DNA of 64,000 bases from contig NC_092663.1 of the NCBI RefSeq assembly GCF_032118995.1, positions 5,642,001 through 5,706,000 on the forward strand, in the 5' to 3' direction. Positions within the stretch are counted from its first letter, which is position 1. Every line of letters starts with the position of its first letter. The DNA comes from Asterias amurensis (taxonomy: Eukaryota > Echinodermata > Asteroidea > Forcipulatida > Asteriidae). The notes under the pieces were generated by a model. The model had not been told where the DNA came from, did no database searches, and worked only from the letters and a program-made list of their open reading frames with translations. Below, piece by piece: positions 10,360 through 27,065 of the stretch. The translations under genes and the position numbers were made by a program.

Positions 10360-13300
10360 CTAGAAGATGACTTGGGGTCGAAGGTGAGGCTGGAACTTGT
10401 TGGCTTTGACAGCAAGATGAAGATCTTTTCTTGATCGGTATTTCTGGACAAAGCGCATATCTCGAATCCTTCTGCTTGCTGCCTCTCCTGTCAGGAAATA
10501 CAATCAAGGAGATTAACCAATGTCAGGAAAAAACAATAATTCATTTGTTTGTGCTTTGAACTGATAGTAATTCCATCAACCCCAAATGGTACTCTCGTGC
10601 AAGAACTAGTGTTCTGTTCAAGAGCTTACTTTAGATTGACACAAATACATTGACTAGAAGGAAGTCCAAATTGGCAGGAACATATAAAAATGTCACTGGT
10701 CATTCCAAATAGTTCATAGTTCATAGTTCAATGAACCAAAATAAAACAAAGCTTTCCAAAAAAACATGTATTTTTTACTATTGTAATATCCATCTTAACA
10801 TATTTTTTATGAACCTTGCGCATAATGAATAAATTTGTTGTGTAACGCATGTAAAAGAACTCGATGCAAAAAGAGAAGGGGTTCGCCCCGGTGTTCCCTG
10901 CTGTGGCTGCTACGTGTGCCATGGCACCTTTAGAACCCTTACAAGGTGCTACATAATTGGGTCTCAGATTTCATAACTTCAATAACCTATCTTTCTGTAT
11001 AAATGTATATGCTATTAAGCACCTTGAGTAAATTGTTGGCAGATACGTAGGCTATATAAGACTATGATATTATTTTTTGGTTTGTACTGCGCCTTGAATA
11101 TGTGCGCATTACTTTATTATTATTCAAGCCCCCCTGGATGTTCTTTAGGGTGAACCCACTATTTACCTTTATTTCCACTCCATCCCAGTGCTTTATACTG
11201 CGTCATTATTCTGCCAATCACTTCACTGTTTCTCTTGACTATCTGGCGAGTGGCTGGAATATTCTGTCTGAAGTAGCGCTGGAGTTCTCTGTGTCCAATA
11301 CGAGAACCTGGTGATCAAAAAATAAGTAGTAATTGTGTCAACTTATCATATCATTCAAACAAATTGGTCACCAATATCACAACAGGAACACCATTCAAAA
11401 GTGAACATGAAATCAGCAATGCAGATCTTCATACAATACAGTTGCATGGTAAATTCCCCAAACAGCATGGATTTCTGATTAAAAACGGAGCAAGCACATC
11501 CCTGACAACCTTGTGTTATATTGTGTTTTACAGCTAAGTTCTAAAGTACAGTATACTCTGTGTACCTGATGGTAGGACCAATTCAAATCCATCTTGTTGG
11601 AGTTGCAACGCACTTTAACTATAGTTTGATTTGTGTACCTGATGGTAGGACCAATTCAAATCCATCTTGTTGGAGTTGCAATGCACTTTAAATATAGTTT
11701 AGTTTGTGTACCTGATGGTAGGACCAATTCAAATCCATCTTGTTGGAGTTGCAATGCACTTTAAATATAGTTTAGTTTGTGTACCTGAAGGTAGAACCAA
11801 TTCAAATCCATCTCGTTTGAGTTGCAATGCACTTTAAAGTATAGTTTAGTTTGTGTACCTGAAAGTAGAACCAATTCAAATCCATCTTGTTGGAGTTGCA
11901 ATGCACTTTAAGTATAGTTTAGTTTGTGTACCTGAAGGTAGAACCAATTCAAATCCATCTTGTTTGAGTTGCAATGCACTTCAAGTATAGTTTAGTTTGT
12001 GTACCTGAAGGTAGAACCAATTCAAATCCATCTTGTTGGAGTTGCAATGCACTTTAAATATAGTTTAGATTGAGTACCTGAAGGTAGAACCAATTCAAAT
12101 CCATCTTGTTGGAGTTGCAACGCACTTTAAGTATAGTTTAGTTTGTGTACCTGATGGTAGGACCAATTCAAATCCATCTTGTTGGAGTTGCAACACACTT
12201 TAAGTATAGTTTAGTTTGTGTACCTGATGGTAGGACCAATTCAAATCCATCTTGTTGGAGTTGCAATGCACTTTAAATATAGTTTAGTTTGTGTACCTGA
12301 AGGTAGAACCAATTCAAATCCATCTTGTTGGAGTTGCAATGCACTTTAAATATAGTTTAGTTTGTTTACCTGATGGTAGGACCAATTCAAATCCATCTTG
12401 TTGGAGTTGCAATGCACTTTCATCTACTTCATCGTCACTATCAGCTTCTTCTGTATCACCTGATGTAACACGATCTGCACTGTCAGGGTAGCTCTTTCTG
12501 TCAACAATTTGGAAATTTGATGTGTAAAGCGGTGTTCCCATTGGACTTTTTCCACCACGTGGGAAGTAAATGACTGGCTTCGGTAAGTTGACAGGGATGT
12601 CAGTCTACCGTGCGTCCCCATTGGGTTTAATTTTTTTGTCATTCTACAGAAAAGTCGCGGTACTTTAACGCTAAGAGAAAGGGGTTCATCCTGTGATCCT
12701 GGCAGTGGCTGCTGATTGCACCCTAGCCTTTTTAAACCCCTATACGGTGCAACACAATTGGGTTTCAGTATTCATAACTTCAATAACCTATCTTTCTGAA
12801 AAAATGTTTACACTAAGCGCCTTGAGTACCTTGTTGGTAGATAGTGTGATATAAGATTTTCGATATAATAAACCAATGTTTACCTGAAGTCAAAGAACTC
12901 TGCGTATTCATAGATCATATCTCCCTCATACTGTAGCTTACAATGACCTTTATCTCTCATATGTCTCTGTACTGCATCCAGTGAGAAGAATGAGCGTCCC
13001 TTTTCATTACACCATAGACACATGAAACCACAGCCAACCTTCTCACCTGTAGCAAATCAAAATCAATCCAAACATTCATCAAACTGCTCTAACAATCTCA
13101 TCAGTTTATATGTGGTTACATTAGCATGGTGCTCTGATGAACCATCCTTTGTTGAAATGTGCCTCACCAGATAAAAAGTATGATTACGGTTGAAAATGGC
13201 TAATTATCGTTCTCAAGGCGTTTGGTGTATATGTGATATCTACTAAGATACTACAAATAACTTAACTCATTTTCTGGCCTGAAGTCTTTTTCAGATTCAA

Positions 13301-15468
13301 ATATTTCAGTGAGAAATTACCTATACATGTACATGTATATTTGGTGTGCGGTAACACCATGTGTGTGTGTGTGTGTTTACATGCCAGGTAGAGTTTGTTC
13401 TTTCGAGAATTGTCTTGCTGTGAAAATTACCTCTTTCTTAAATTACTTTACTCCAAAGGGAGCTGTTTCTCACAATGTTTTATACACCATCAACAGCTCT
13501 CCTTTGCTCGTTACAAAGCAAGTTTTTATGTTTTTGTGCGCATTACAAGTCTTATTATTATTATTATTATTATTATTAATAGCAATTATTTTGAGAAATT
13601 TACCAATTATGTCCAGTGCTTTTATATACAAAGACCTGTTGTTTCTACCATTGAAGACTTACCAAGATATGCAAGTAATCCTTCTAGGTCGACCAAAAAC
13701 TCTACATTGGGAAGGAAGAAACTGTGAGACTGTGTCATGTGTTTGCAGTTGTTCACAACAGACCTAGATGAGTGACTACAAAATAGACAATCTGTGACAG
13801 AGATTGGTTCTCCTTCAATCTCCTCCCATTCTCCATCTTCCTCATCGGCCATTTCTGAAGAAAGAAAATCATCAAGTTTAAAGGAACATACAGAACTGGT
13901 AAGAAACAAAATCAAGCAATCATTCCAGTCTTCTACTTGAGCAGCTCTACCTGTCTTTAAGTCAGCAGCAGGTTTAAACTACATTGCGCTGGATAGAAAA
14001 TGTCACAAAGTGGAGTGATAAAAGCATAGGAGAGCTAAAGAAGAGCAGCGTTGAGACCAGGTGATAGGGGCGACTCCAGGAGTGCACCCTGTTACAATTT
14101 GAGGACGAGGCGGCCACGGACTTAAGTCTTTGTCAAATGACTTTGCCATTGCAGAGTACCATGGAGTAATTGGGTAGTAGCTAAAATATTTAAACACTGT
14201 TTGTTTGATGCCTCGATGATTGGTACACCCTAAGGGCCAAAACATGGAATAAACAACAATAAAGACCTAAAAATTTGTATAATACTGAAAGTAAAGTTTT
14301 TTCCCCTATAAACTGTGAACTGTAAAGCGTAAGTACCTTTTAAGTATTAACCCTTTGGTGCACAGATTAATTTAATTTAAAAAAAAAAGACAAGAGCTCA
14401 ACACTCGCTCTAAACAATCAAACATGAGGGCGGTATATTTGACGTGTTTTTGATGGTCGCTAGCGACCGCCAATGTGCACCAAAGGGTTAACTAATTTTG
14501 AAATCTACTAGCACCAAAGTATTCCTGGATTAACTTGAGTGTTGCATATCGACCCCATCCATTCAAATGGTTACAGCACCAATCCTTACCCACGTCCTGA
14601 CTTGAGCTAGCACCCATTGGTTGACTCTGTATCTTTCCACCAATGGACTTTTCTTCCGTCTTCTTGCTCTTGTCAACAGAGGGCCCAACTACTTTATTAT
14701 CTCCAGCTGCAACTGTTTCTCCAGTTTTTGAGGTTAACTCATCTTCAAGTCCTTTCTCACGATTTTTCTCATTTCTCTTTTCAACCTACAACAAGGTAAA
14801 GAAACAAATGCACTATTGCTTGTAAGTGTTCTCCAAAACAATTTTCAGACAGTCTGAGATTGCAAATCAGCAAGTAAATAGTAGGCCTTTTATAATTCAG
14901 GCTTGGAAAGTTTTGGTTGTGTAGTACAACCGAAAGCACCACCGAGGCCTAGGCCTCCAGTGCCACTTAGTCTTGCTCTTGGCGCCCTTAAAAAACTCAT
15001 TGACTTTGTGTAAACACAATCATTTTGACAAATGAAACAATTAACAACTTTTCTTTATAAATTAGTAAGCTTTTCCAAATTAAAAAGCAATGTCAATTAT
15101 TTCAGAATACTTTATCACCAATACCAGAACAATAAGAACTGACAAACCTCCGCCTGAAGTTGCCTTGCAATACGAGCCTCAGTTTCCTTGTGTTTCTTGG
15201 ACTGCATGTGATTAGTAAACGCATTCCCTGTGTTGAAATGTTTACTGCAAACCTTGCAGATTGTGGAAGAGTCCTGAGGGGCGTCTGTCGTCTGTGCCTG
15301 TTTGTCCAAGACACGCTGTTTGAACTCCTCAGCTGTGACGGCAACCATCTCTGCCAGCTTGCGTTTCAAGTTGTATCGGTGCCAATCAGATTTGTAGTGC
15401 GCCCTTTGGAGGTCAGCATTAGCGAATGCCACGCGGCATGAAATACACGTGTACGATGGAGAAGACAT
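10360..15468 (-). CDS. ZNF622: ZNF622/Rei1-like 60S ribosomal maturation zinc-finger protein (7 exons)
   Basis: Exons in transcript order: 15468-15148 (ATG), 14785-14590, 13854-13663, 13046-12884, 12497-12370, 11307-11167, 10487-10360 (stop). All phases match, giving 422 residues against roughly 480 in human. The family is a cytoplasmic factor acting late in 60S subunit maturation; yeast Rei1 recycles the export factor Arx1. Four C2H2 fingers are readable: C8/C11/H24/H30, C71/C74/H87/H93, C195/C198/H211/H216, and C246/C249/H265/H271, the last with the family signature CLWCNEKG. An acidic segment (DEEDGEWEEIEGE) precedes finger 3. The C-terminal part holds GHRELQRYFRQ and the basic end LRPQVIF. 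The intron after exon 5 carries a tandem array of exon 5's own 3' end. The first exon faces RPL37A across about 5 kb of transposons. Confidence 0.95.
10870..11100 (+). repeat. Dispersed SINE-like repeat (also 12670-12860 and 60050-60230)
   Basis: Shared blocks are a CCCCGGTGTT or related start, GGCTGCT, a run ending CCCTTACAAGGTGC, TTCATAACTTCAATAACCTA and a tail with GCACCTTGAGTA and CTATATAAGA. The three copies keep the same order with 15-30% differences judged by eye. No transposase or reverse transcriptase is present. Confidence 0.55.
11560..12369 (-). repeat. 73-bp tandem array of a ZNF622 exon end plus splice donor
   Basis: Eleven intronic units, with a spacing of about 73 bp, are copies of the last roughly 56 bases of ZNF622 exon 5 (12370-12497) together with its GT donor and about 20 bp of intron. 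On the coding strand each reads GCATTGCAACTCCAACAAGA, then GGATTTGAATTGGT, then CTACCTTCAG or CTACCATCAG, then GTACAC. The authentic exon end is unit 12, with donor GTAAAC. Units vary at a few positions. Each unit therefore carries an apparently usable 5' splice site. Confidence 0.95.
12670..12860 (+). repeat. Dispersed SINE-like repeat, copy 2
   Basis: It matches 10870-11100 in order: GGCAGTGGCTGCTGATTGCA, CCCCTATACGGTGCAACACA, TTCATAACTTCAATAACCTA, GCGCCTTGAGTACCTTG. It lies in the ZNF622 intron between 12497 and 12884. Confidence 0.55.
14351..14487. mobile_element. piggyBac-type MITE, 137 bp
   Basis: The termini CCCTTTGGTGCACA and TGTGCACCAAAGGG are perfect inverted repeats, flanked by TTAA on both sides (14347-14350 and 14488-14491). 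TTAA target duplication with CCC-starting termini is the piggyBac hallmark. It lies in the ZNF622 intron between exons 2 and 3. Confidence 0.8.
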
Positions 15469-15573
15469 TGTTCAACCTTTCGACAACAAAACAAAATAAT
15501 TTTAAACTAAAGTAAAGGCACTGGAAACATTTGGTTGTTGTCCACCAAAGACCAGTATTCTCACTCACTAACC

Positions 15574-16225
15574 TAGCCCCATAAATCGGTCCAATCCACT
15601 CTGTATCCTTGGCCCCAGCACCACTGATATCAAAACCTTTGTCCCCCGACCGTGTGCAGATTTTTTTGCCAGGACAAACGTGTGGAATCGTCTGCACACG
15701 TTCGTCCTGGGAAGAAAAGATACCCAATCCGCGCTTCGTGTATATAAACATACGGACACGCGTCTGGGAACTATTCTTTGTAGTTCCCAGACGCGTGTCC
15801 GTATGTTTGTACACAAAGCACGGATTGGGGAACCATTCTTTGTAGTTCCCAGACGCGTGTCCATATGTTTGTACACGAAGCGCGGATTGAGTATCTTTTC
15901 TTCCCAGGACGAATGTGTGCAGATGATTCCACACGTTCGTCCTGGAAAAAAAACCTGCGCACGGTCGGGGGACAATCGGCATATCGGCATGAGCGGTAAA
16001 AGAGCGTTAGTTGAGAAAATTCACACGCAAAATTTACTTGATTTTTACTCAAAATCTGTGATACCTATGTGAACGATTCCAAGTATAGTGCTATCTGCAA
16101 CTTCTGAAGAATAAGATCGGTAAGTTTCATGATGCGGAGAGTTTCAGATGGTTTTCCGAAAGGTTTTGATATCAGTGGTGCTGGGGCCAAGGATACGGAG
16201 TGGATTGGACCGATTCATAGGGCTA
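15574..16225. mobile_element. Foldback element with perfect 9-bp TSD, 652 bp
   Basis: The inverted termini begin TAGCCCCATAAATCGGTCCA at the left and TAGCCCTATGAATCGGTCCA read from the right end. The flanking 9-mer TCACTAACC occurs at 15565-15573 and again at 16226-16234. Nested inverted segments inside (CAGACGCGTGTCC, CAGGACGAACGTGTG) let it fold extensively. A second, disrupted copy spans about 45298-47625. Nine-bp duplications suggest a Mutator-like mover. No transposase is present. Confidence 0.8.
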
Positions 16226-16257
16226 TCACTAACCATGCTAACTTGGTTTGGTGTATG

Positions 16258-16397
16258 GGATAACTTTCCGCATGGCGCCACCACTTTTTCACTCTTTTTT
16301 ACAAAAAGGGATATCTCATTGAGGTAAATTAGGTACTACTATATTATTTCATATCGAATGAAAAAGTGGTGGCGCCATACGGAAACTTTTCCTATCC
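16258..16397. mobile_element. Inverted-repeat element, 140 bp
   Basis: GCATGGCGCCACCACTTTTT (from 16270) is mirrored by AAAAAGTGGTGGCGCCATAC (to 16380). The arms extend outward as GGATAACTTTCCG and CGGAAACTTTTCCTATCC. The loop of about 60 bp is AT-rich. It lies in the divergent ZNF622-RPL37A intergenic region. Confidence 0.6.
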
Positions 16398-17420
16398 GAC
16401 TAGCTGGATCCAAACATAAAATAACAAACCTGTAAAAATTTGGCCTTGCTTGGGCGCAATTTGAATTGGTGAATAAAGTTTTGCAAGAGAAAAATGAGTA
16501 TTGAAAGAAGAAAAACCAATTTTTGCACAACTTTCTCTGCTTTTGCTCAGCCAAAAAAAAAAATTACAAAGTAAAGTCTCTGGAGTCTGAGTCATGTAAC
16601 ACTACCCACTACTAGTGAAAACAACACTGATGACTGAACATTTGCTGAACTGAGACCTGAGTGAAACAGATAATACATTACATACTCACTGGCATTAATA
16701 TTTTATTTAGTTTAGCATTGTTTAGGGTAGTAAAAACCCGAATAAATATAGGATTATATTCAGTATTACCTCGTTTCAAAAGATGTATCGAAGTAGGCAA
16801 TGCAATACACGGCTTTGGGGCTTCCTAAGAATGTCCTAAACTAGTCAAATTGCTGAACAAAATCTCACTTTCCGCTGTGCTGGGTGTCGATTCTCAGTCG
16901 TGATGCATGTCATGTGTGTTGTGCAATGTTATTTAGAATTGTCCCAACTGCCAACTTGAGCGTTACAGACGGCCCAACTATAGTTGGATCCAGAGATCTG
17001 TAACCAACATGAACCAAACTAGTCTTAGTGGAAGAGTTGTCACAATTTTACCGATCTCACAACACGACCGCTCAACCACTCTCGACTACTCCACGCCTTT
17101 CGCAGAGCGTTCGTGAGTGATAGCGCCCTCCACGTTGGGAAAATTTTGACAAATTAGCACGAGACAAGACTAGTTGGTTATTTTCGGTTATTTTAGACGT
17201 CCCAACTGTAACGCTCAAGTTGGGACTATGGCGTGTCAAACGTTGCATTATTCGATAATGTACAATATATGTGCGATGTTTCTCATATATATGCGATAAT
17301 TGTCACATATGTGCGATATTCATTTGATGTATGCAATAAATGTAATATATATGCAATAAATGTAATATATATGCAATAAATGTAATATATATGCAATAAA
17401 TGTAATATATATGCAATAAA

Positions 17421-17560
17421 TTGTAATATATGTGCGATAAATTGTAATATATGTGCGATAAATTGTAATATATGTGCGATAAATTGTAATATATGTGCGA
17501 TAAATTGTAATATATGTGCGATAAATTGTAATATATGTGCGATAAATTGTAATATATGTG
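17421..17560. repeat. 21-bp tandem array, left arm
   Basis: The unit TTGTAATATATGTGCGATAA plus A is repeated about 6 times. It is preceded by about 5 units of a 20-bp variant (TGTAATATATATGCAATAAA) at 17338-17420. The mirrored array at 19819-20035 has about 10 units. Confidence 0.9.
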
Positions 17561-18326
17561 CAATAATTTGCAATATATGTGCGATAATTTGCGAAATATA
17601 TGCGATAATTTTTAATATATGTTTGATAATTTTGTAGTATATTGTATGCGATCATTTGTATGCGATGTTTTGTGACGGTATACATATGCGATAATTTAAT
17701 ATACATGTGCGATGTTCGTTCTTATATATGTGCGAAAACGGAATTGTGGGATATAGTATGGCTTCCTGTCCACTTGGTCCCCGTATCCGTAATGTTTTAG
17801 ATCGGGCCAGACTATACTCTGGACGGTATAGTATGGTTCCTATGGTTCAATGAGATTGGCGTAGGGTTTATAGTGATGGTCAGGGTACGAGACTCGAGCA
17901 GCGTATTTCCGAAATAGCCAGCCAGCCGCGTATTCGGATAATAGAACACATACAGTACAGGGAGGTGACAAAATGTTGCATTTTGCTCAAATCTGAAGGT
18001 GAAGATCTGTTTTACTCGAACGAATTCTGCAATATTAGCATAATTTAGAATTTTTAATTGATAATATGTCAATTTCATAGCTTCACATGATTAAAAAATA
18101 ATTTATAAAAAGTGAAAAACATTAACAAAACGTCAAAAAATGACCCGCAAACAAAAAGGCAAAAATTTTTATTTTGTATTTTTTGCATTTTTTAATATGT
18201 CAAAAAAACATCACTGTGAAATACAAAACCATAACTTGAAAAGAATTTATACCCTTCGTTAAAACAAAACATTTAATTTGTAATCCAGAACTTTCAAGAC
18301 TAATATAGTGGGCGTATCAAATTTTG

Positions 18327-19041
18327 GAGCTGGGTAAATTTGGTTCACTATCTAGTGGTTAATTAACCACAGTTATTCTGACGCCATTGTCAATGTACAT
18401 TCCGCCCAATTACATAGACGGTGGACTTAAACACAATTTGAAAAGAATTTGAACCCTTCGTTAAGACAAAAAGTTGCTTTCTTGTTCCAGAATCTTGAAG
18501 GAAGATAGACTGGACGTATCAAATTTTGAGCTGGCTAAATTGGTCAACTATTATTGATTCTGCAATAAAAGAAAATGTTTAAAGAAAATGTTTAAAGAAA
18601 ATGTTTGTCTTATCGAAGGGTGTCACCACCTTTTGCTCGCGGCTGACATAACTATAAATGTGGTGACTAAGATTCAAAAAATTTGAAAAATGATTTTGCA
18701 AACAAGACACAGTTGAATTTTTATAGCACAAGAACTTTTAAATTTTATTGACAACAATTAAAAATAATCAATCATGAGTGTTTCAGATATAGCTCGGTAA
18801 TTTACTAACTTTAACTGTTCTACAATTTAAAGTCACCTGGAAATAGAAGTGTTTTTCTTTCAAACATAAGAGTATATGCTAACGAACAATAAAACAATTT
18901 ATTTAGTAATTGATAAGACAAACATTTTCTTTTTATTGCAGAATCAATAATAGTTGACCAATTTAGCCAGCTCAAAATTTGGTGACACCCTTCGATAAGA
19001 CAAACATTTTCTTTAAACATTTTCTTTAAACATTTTCTTTT
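18327..19041. repeat. Rearranged core of the palindrome
   Basis: Between the arms, 18547-18640 (TTCTGCAATAAAAGAAAATG, triple AAAGAAAATGTTT, GTCTTATCGAAGGGTGTCAC) is inverted at 18910-19035, but with its blocks in a different order and partly duplicated. The segment at 18421-18540 is a diverged direct repeat of the arm end at 18235-18330. The pattern implies earlier nested events. Confidence 0.65.
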
Positions 19042-20597
19042 CAAAATTTGATACGCCCACTATATTAGTCTTGAAAGTTCTGGATTACAAATTAAATGTT
19101 TTGTTTTAACGAAGGGTATAAATTCTTTTCAAGTTATGGTTTTGTATTTCACAGTGATGTTTTTTTGACATATTAAAAAATGCAAAAAATACAAAATAAA
19201 AATTTTTGCCTTTTTGTTTGCGGGTCATTTTTTGACGTTTTGTTAATGTTTTTCACTTTTTATAAATTATTTTTTAATCATGTGAAGCTATGAAATTGAC
19301 ATATTATCAATTAAAAATTCTAAATTATGCTAATATTGCAGAATTCGTTCGAGTAAAACAGATCTTCACCTTCAGATTTGAGCAAAATGCAACATTTTGT
19401 CACCTCCCTGTACTGTATGTGTTCTATTATCCGAATACGCGGCTGGCTGGCTATTTCGGAAATACGCTGCTCGAGTCTCGTACCCTGACCATCACTATAA
19501 ACCCTACGCCAATCTCATTGAACCATAGGAACCATACTATACCGTCCAGAGTATAGTCTGGCCCGATCTAAAACATTACGGATACGGGGACCAAGTGGAC
19601 AGGAAGCCATACTATATCCCACAATTCCGTTTTCGCACATATATAAGAACGAACATCGCACATGTATATTAAATTATCGCATATGTATACCGTCACAAAA
19701 CATCGCATACAAATGATCGCATACAATATACTACAAAATTATCAAACATATATTAAAAATTATCGCATATATATTGCAAATTATCGCACATATATTGCAA
19801 ATTATTGCACATATATTACAATTTATCGCACGTATATTACAATTTATCGCACGTATATTACAATTTATCGCACATATATTACAATTTATCGCACATATAT
19901 TACAATTTATCGCACATATATTACAATTTATCGCACATATATTACAATTTATCGCACATATATTACAATTTATCGCACATATATTACAATTTATCGCACA
20001 TATATTACAATTTATCGCACATATATTACAATTTATTGCATATATATTACATTTATTGCATATATATTACATTTATTGCATATATATTACATTTATTGCA
20101 TATATATTACATTTATTGCATACATCAAATGAATATCGCACATATGTGACAATTATCGCATATATATGAGAAACATCGCACATATATTGTACATTATCGA
20201 ATAATGCAACGTTTGACACGCCATATGGGACAGCCTAACTACAGTTGGGACATAACCGGATCCGCACAGTACACACACAGAGCAGACACATAGCTCTAGT
20301 CTTTGGGCCGGTGTACGATGTACCCACACACGCATCACGAAGAATCTCGTTTTAACACCCCTTCTTTAAATATATAGACCCATTTTATCATAAATTTAAA
20401 AGCCAAAATGAGTACGAATATAATCTTAGTTTGAAACATAATCTGTGGATATTGAATAATTCATAAAAAAATCTAGTATATTGATCCTTATATAGTTATA
20501 AAGTAGTAAATGATGTTTTTTTCAACAGCACAGAATACTCCATTTTTCTTATAGGGATCGTCGTTCCAACATTCGACCTATGACCTTATTACCCATC

Positions 20598-20627
20598 GTC
20601 CTTTTCGTTCTCTGCCATCTTGGTTCG
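20598..20627 (+). promoter_or_regulatory. RPL37A 5' leader: TOP-like start and YY1-like motif
   Basis: The pyrimidine tract GTCCTTTTCGTTCTCTGCC immediately before the start codon resembles the 5' terminal oligopyrimidine start of ribosomal protein mRNAs. The following GCCATCTTGG matches the YY1-type motif often found there. The exact transcription start cannot be seen. Confidence 0.55.
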
Positions 20628-20636
20628 TTATTAAAA

Positions 20637-24819
<4,183 letters not shown>

Positions 24820-27065
24820 ACTTTGTTATCAATATTATTGGACTTATAAACTGGATTATTCTCAACGAAGTCTTCATGTGGGATTCACAGCCGATGATCT
24901 ACCATCATGTTGTTCAACAACCTCTGCCTGGCCAACCATTTGTACGTGGTTCACAGCGCAACCCTTAGGGTCAACCAGACTCATTGTCAAGTTCAGCAAA
25001 AATCAGTTGGTTGTAAATTTGTAAGAAATAAATCAACAGTTTGATCTTGAGGGAAGCGAAACATAGGTGTCAATTGTTTCTTCTTGTGTTTGTCTGTGTT
25101 ACTCAAAGGTAGGGGCATAGAATGGCAACTACTCCAAAAAGAAGCTGCTTGACAGGCAGCGCTAATGTGGGGGAAAAGGAGGAGGACAATTTAGCACTTA
25201 AATTTGAATTCCTCAGACTATCGAGACAGTTGCTATGTCACCTGATCAGGGTCAAGGTTTTACGAGAGACATTTGAACACCCATACACAATTCTGAATGG
25301 ATGTGATTGGTACCAAGGTTAGCTCATCTGGAGGTTGCTGTGCAGAATGCTTGCCAGAACCATTTGACATGGCTGCCAATCTGTCTCTGAAAAATTCAAA
25401 AATTGGTCTCAGGAATTCAAATAATGTAAGCGGTACATTGTGACTAAGCAAGTCGTTGTACCAGACATTATTCAAACTTGAAAATGGCCTGATATAATCG
25501 TGATACTCAACCAGGACCAACTACATGTATTTGTAGACAACAAATTCACAGATGCACAAAATGTAACGCAACATAAATATTTCAACGCTTATATCAGCTT
25601 CTAATATCATATTTAGATAATAACCAACGTTTCAGGCGAGTCAATCTTCAAATTGCCTCAAAAGTAATAACTTGTTTCCAAATAAGGTTATCTTGGTTAG
25701 TAAAAAACAAAGTTAGTTAAACTAATCTTTAAACAACATGCATGTGCTTGCCTTCAGAAGTACAAAACTACATGACTTGTCTATAAGGGAAAGAGTCTCA
25801 TTGAATGTGAGATGGTTAGGAATGAGATTAAAGGTGTGTAACGCTTCATCTAAAACAGTAATATATCGGACAATAATTCTGGACGGTTACTCCGACATAA
25901 CTATATTCCAACGCCCCGTAGCATGTAAATCTTCAGGGTTTTTTTAAACATAGGGTTGGCGGAATATAGAGCAGCCAACTTTCTGGATTCTATAATTCTA
26001 AGATTTTATCTCTGATTTGGTTTCAATTGATTTTGAATTGGCAAAACTTATAACGACCCTTGCAATGACCCCAGAACTGGGGCTGATTTCATGACAAGCT
26101 TAGATCAGGTTTAAAAGGGTTGGGGTACTTTTTGTAACACAAAACACAATTTTCACATCAAAAACATACACGGTTTGAACATTATAATGATAGAAAGCTT
26201 CGCTTAAAATATTACTTGCTGAGGTGCTGTAGTTTTTGAGAAAGGAGTTAAACAAGTTTTAAATACCAAAACCGCTTAAAAATTTTTGTCACAAAAAATT
26301 TCCCTGAACCAGCGAACAACTTTTTTGGCAGCACTTTGGAGTGATTTCATTTGATACTTTTTAAAAACAGTTTCATAAATACATCAGTTAGTCCAAACAT
26401 TGAAGTATAATAATATAAAACATAGGATTTTTTCTTCTAATCATAAATAAAAATAATAAAACAATTTGTACAAAATAAAATATGTGTTAAACAAGCAACG
26501 CCATTCTTGTAAAATTACCTCTAATTCAAATTTACAGTAATATCAAGTTTGAAAATACCTCAACCTATAGTATTACAAGTTCATCAGATCAGATAATTAA
26601 TCTTTATAAAATGTACAATGAGAGTGTCAATACATGATTTGTTGGTTTGAAGCGCATAATGGCAACTTATGATATAATGATGAATAATTGGTCAATACTA
26701 GTTGTTCAACTCACTGGGATAACATATTACCTGTATGTACATTCCTGTCAATTGAGTTTGGGGTAGCAATTCCAAAGTATATTTGTTTTCGATGCTACTG
26801 ATGTACCATATTGTTTCATCTATACATGTATACTGTACATATAATTTTTTCTATTATAATTATTAGCATTTTGTTTTCATTTTTTTTGTGTGGGGGGGGG
26901 GTTGAGGGATTCTTTCTGCATGAAAGAGATTTCACAGGCGGATTCATTAACAATCTTAAAAACCAGTACAAGTGAAATCATTATTGCTCAAGTTATCTAA
27001 ATTATCAAAGCTGACTTCAAAATGCCAAGTGATATTCAGATAAATACAAAATAAAAACAGGATCT
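24820..27065. other. Convergent intergenic region between RPL37A and RETREG
   Basis: It holds the short RPL37A 3' UTR with AATAAA near 25026. I find no confident gene in the remainder. Two overlapping open frames (25122-25322 on + and 25260-25520 on -) lie in a weakly self-complementary stretch and show no recognisable domain. The region at 25930-27000 is AT-rich, with a G run at 26894-26903. Confidence 0.5.

Larger units (their letters stand above)
17229..20223. mobile_element. 3-kb near-perfect palindromic element flanked by TA
   Basis: The termini TGGCGTGTCAAACGTTGCAT (17229 on) and the complement ending at 20223 are flanked by TA (17227-17228 and 20224-20225). Left arm 17229-18326 (1098 bp) and right arm 19042-20223 (1182 bp) are inverted copies. 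The 84-bp length difference is exactly four units of a 21-bp repeat present about 6 times at the left (17421-17560) and 10 times at the right (19819-20035). An 88-codon frame at 17812-18078 (-) and 19290-19556 (+) translates identically in both arms, showing near identity. I see no homology for it and treat it as fortuitous. The central 715 bp holds a smaller rearranged inverted repeat. Confidence 0.9.

Noticed and set aside
15568-16072. Cluster of overlapping 78-187 codon frames on both strands
   Set aside because: They lie within the inverted arms of the 15574-16225 foldback element and mirror each other. No homology or shared start is evident.
17283-20169. Repetitive frames and an 88-aa frame present in both palindrome arms
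   Set aside because: Identity between arms follows from the DNA palindrome. There is no recognisable domain, and the 21-bp period keeps frames open.
25122-25520. Small gene of 66 aa on + or 86 aa on -
   Set aside because: The two frames overlap a weakly self-complementary segment, lack convincing splice partners, and resemble no family I know.
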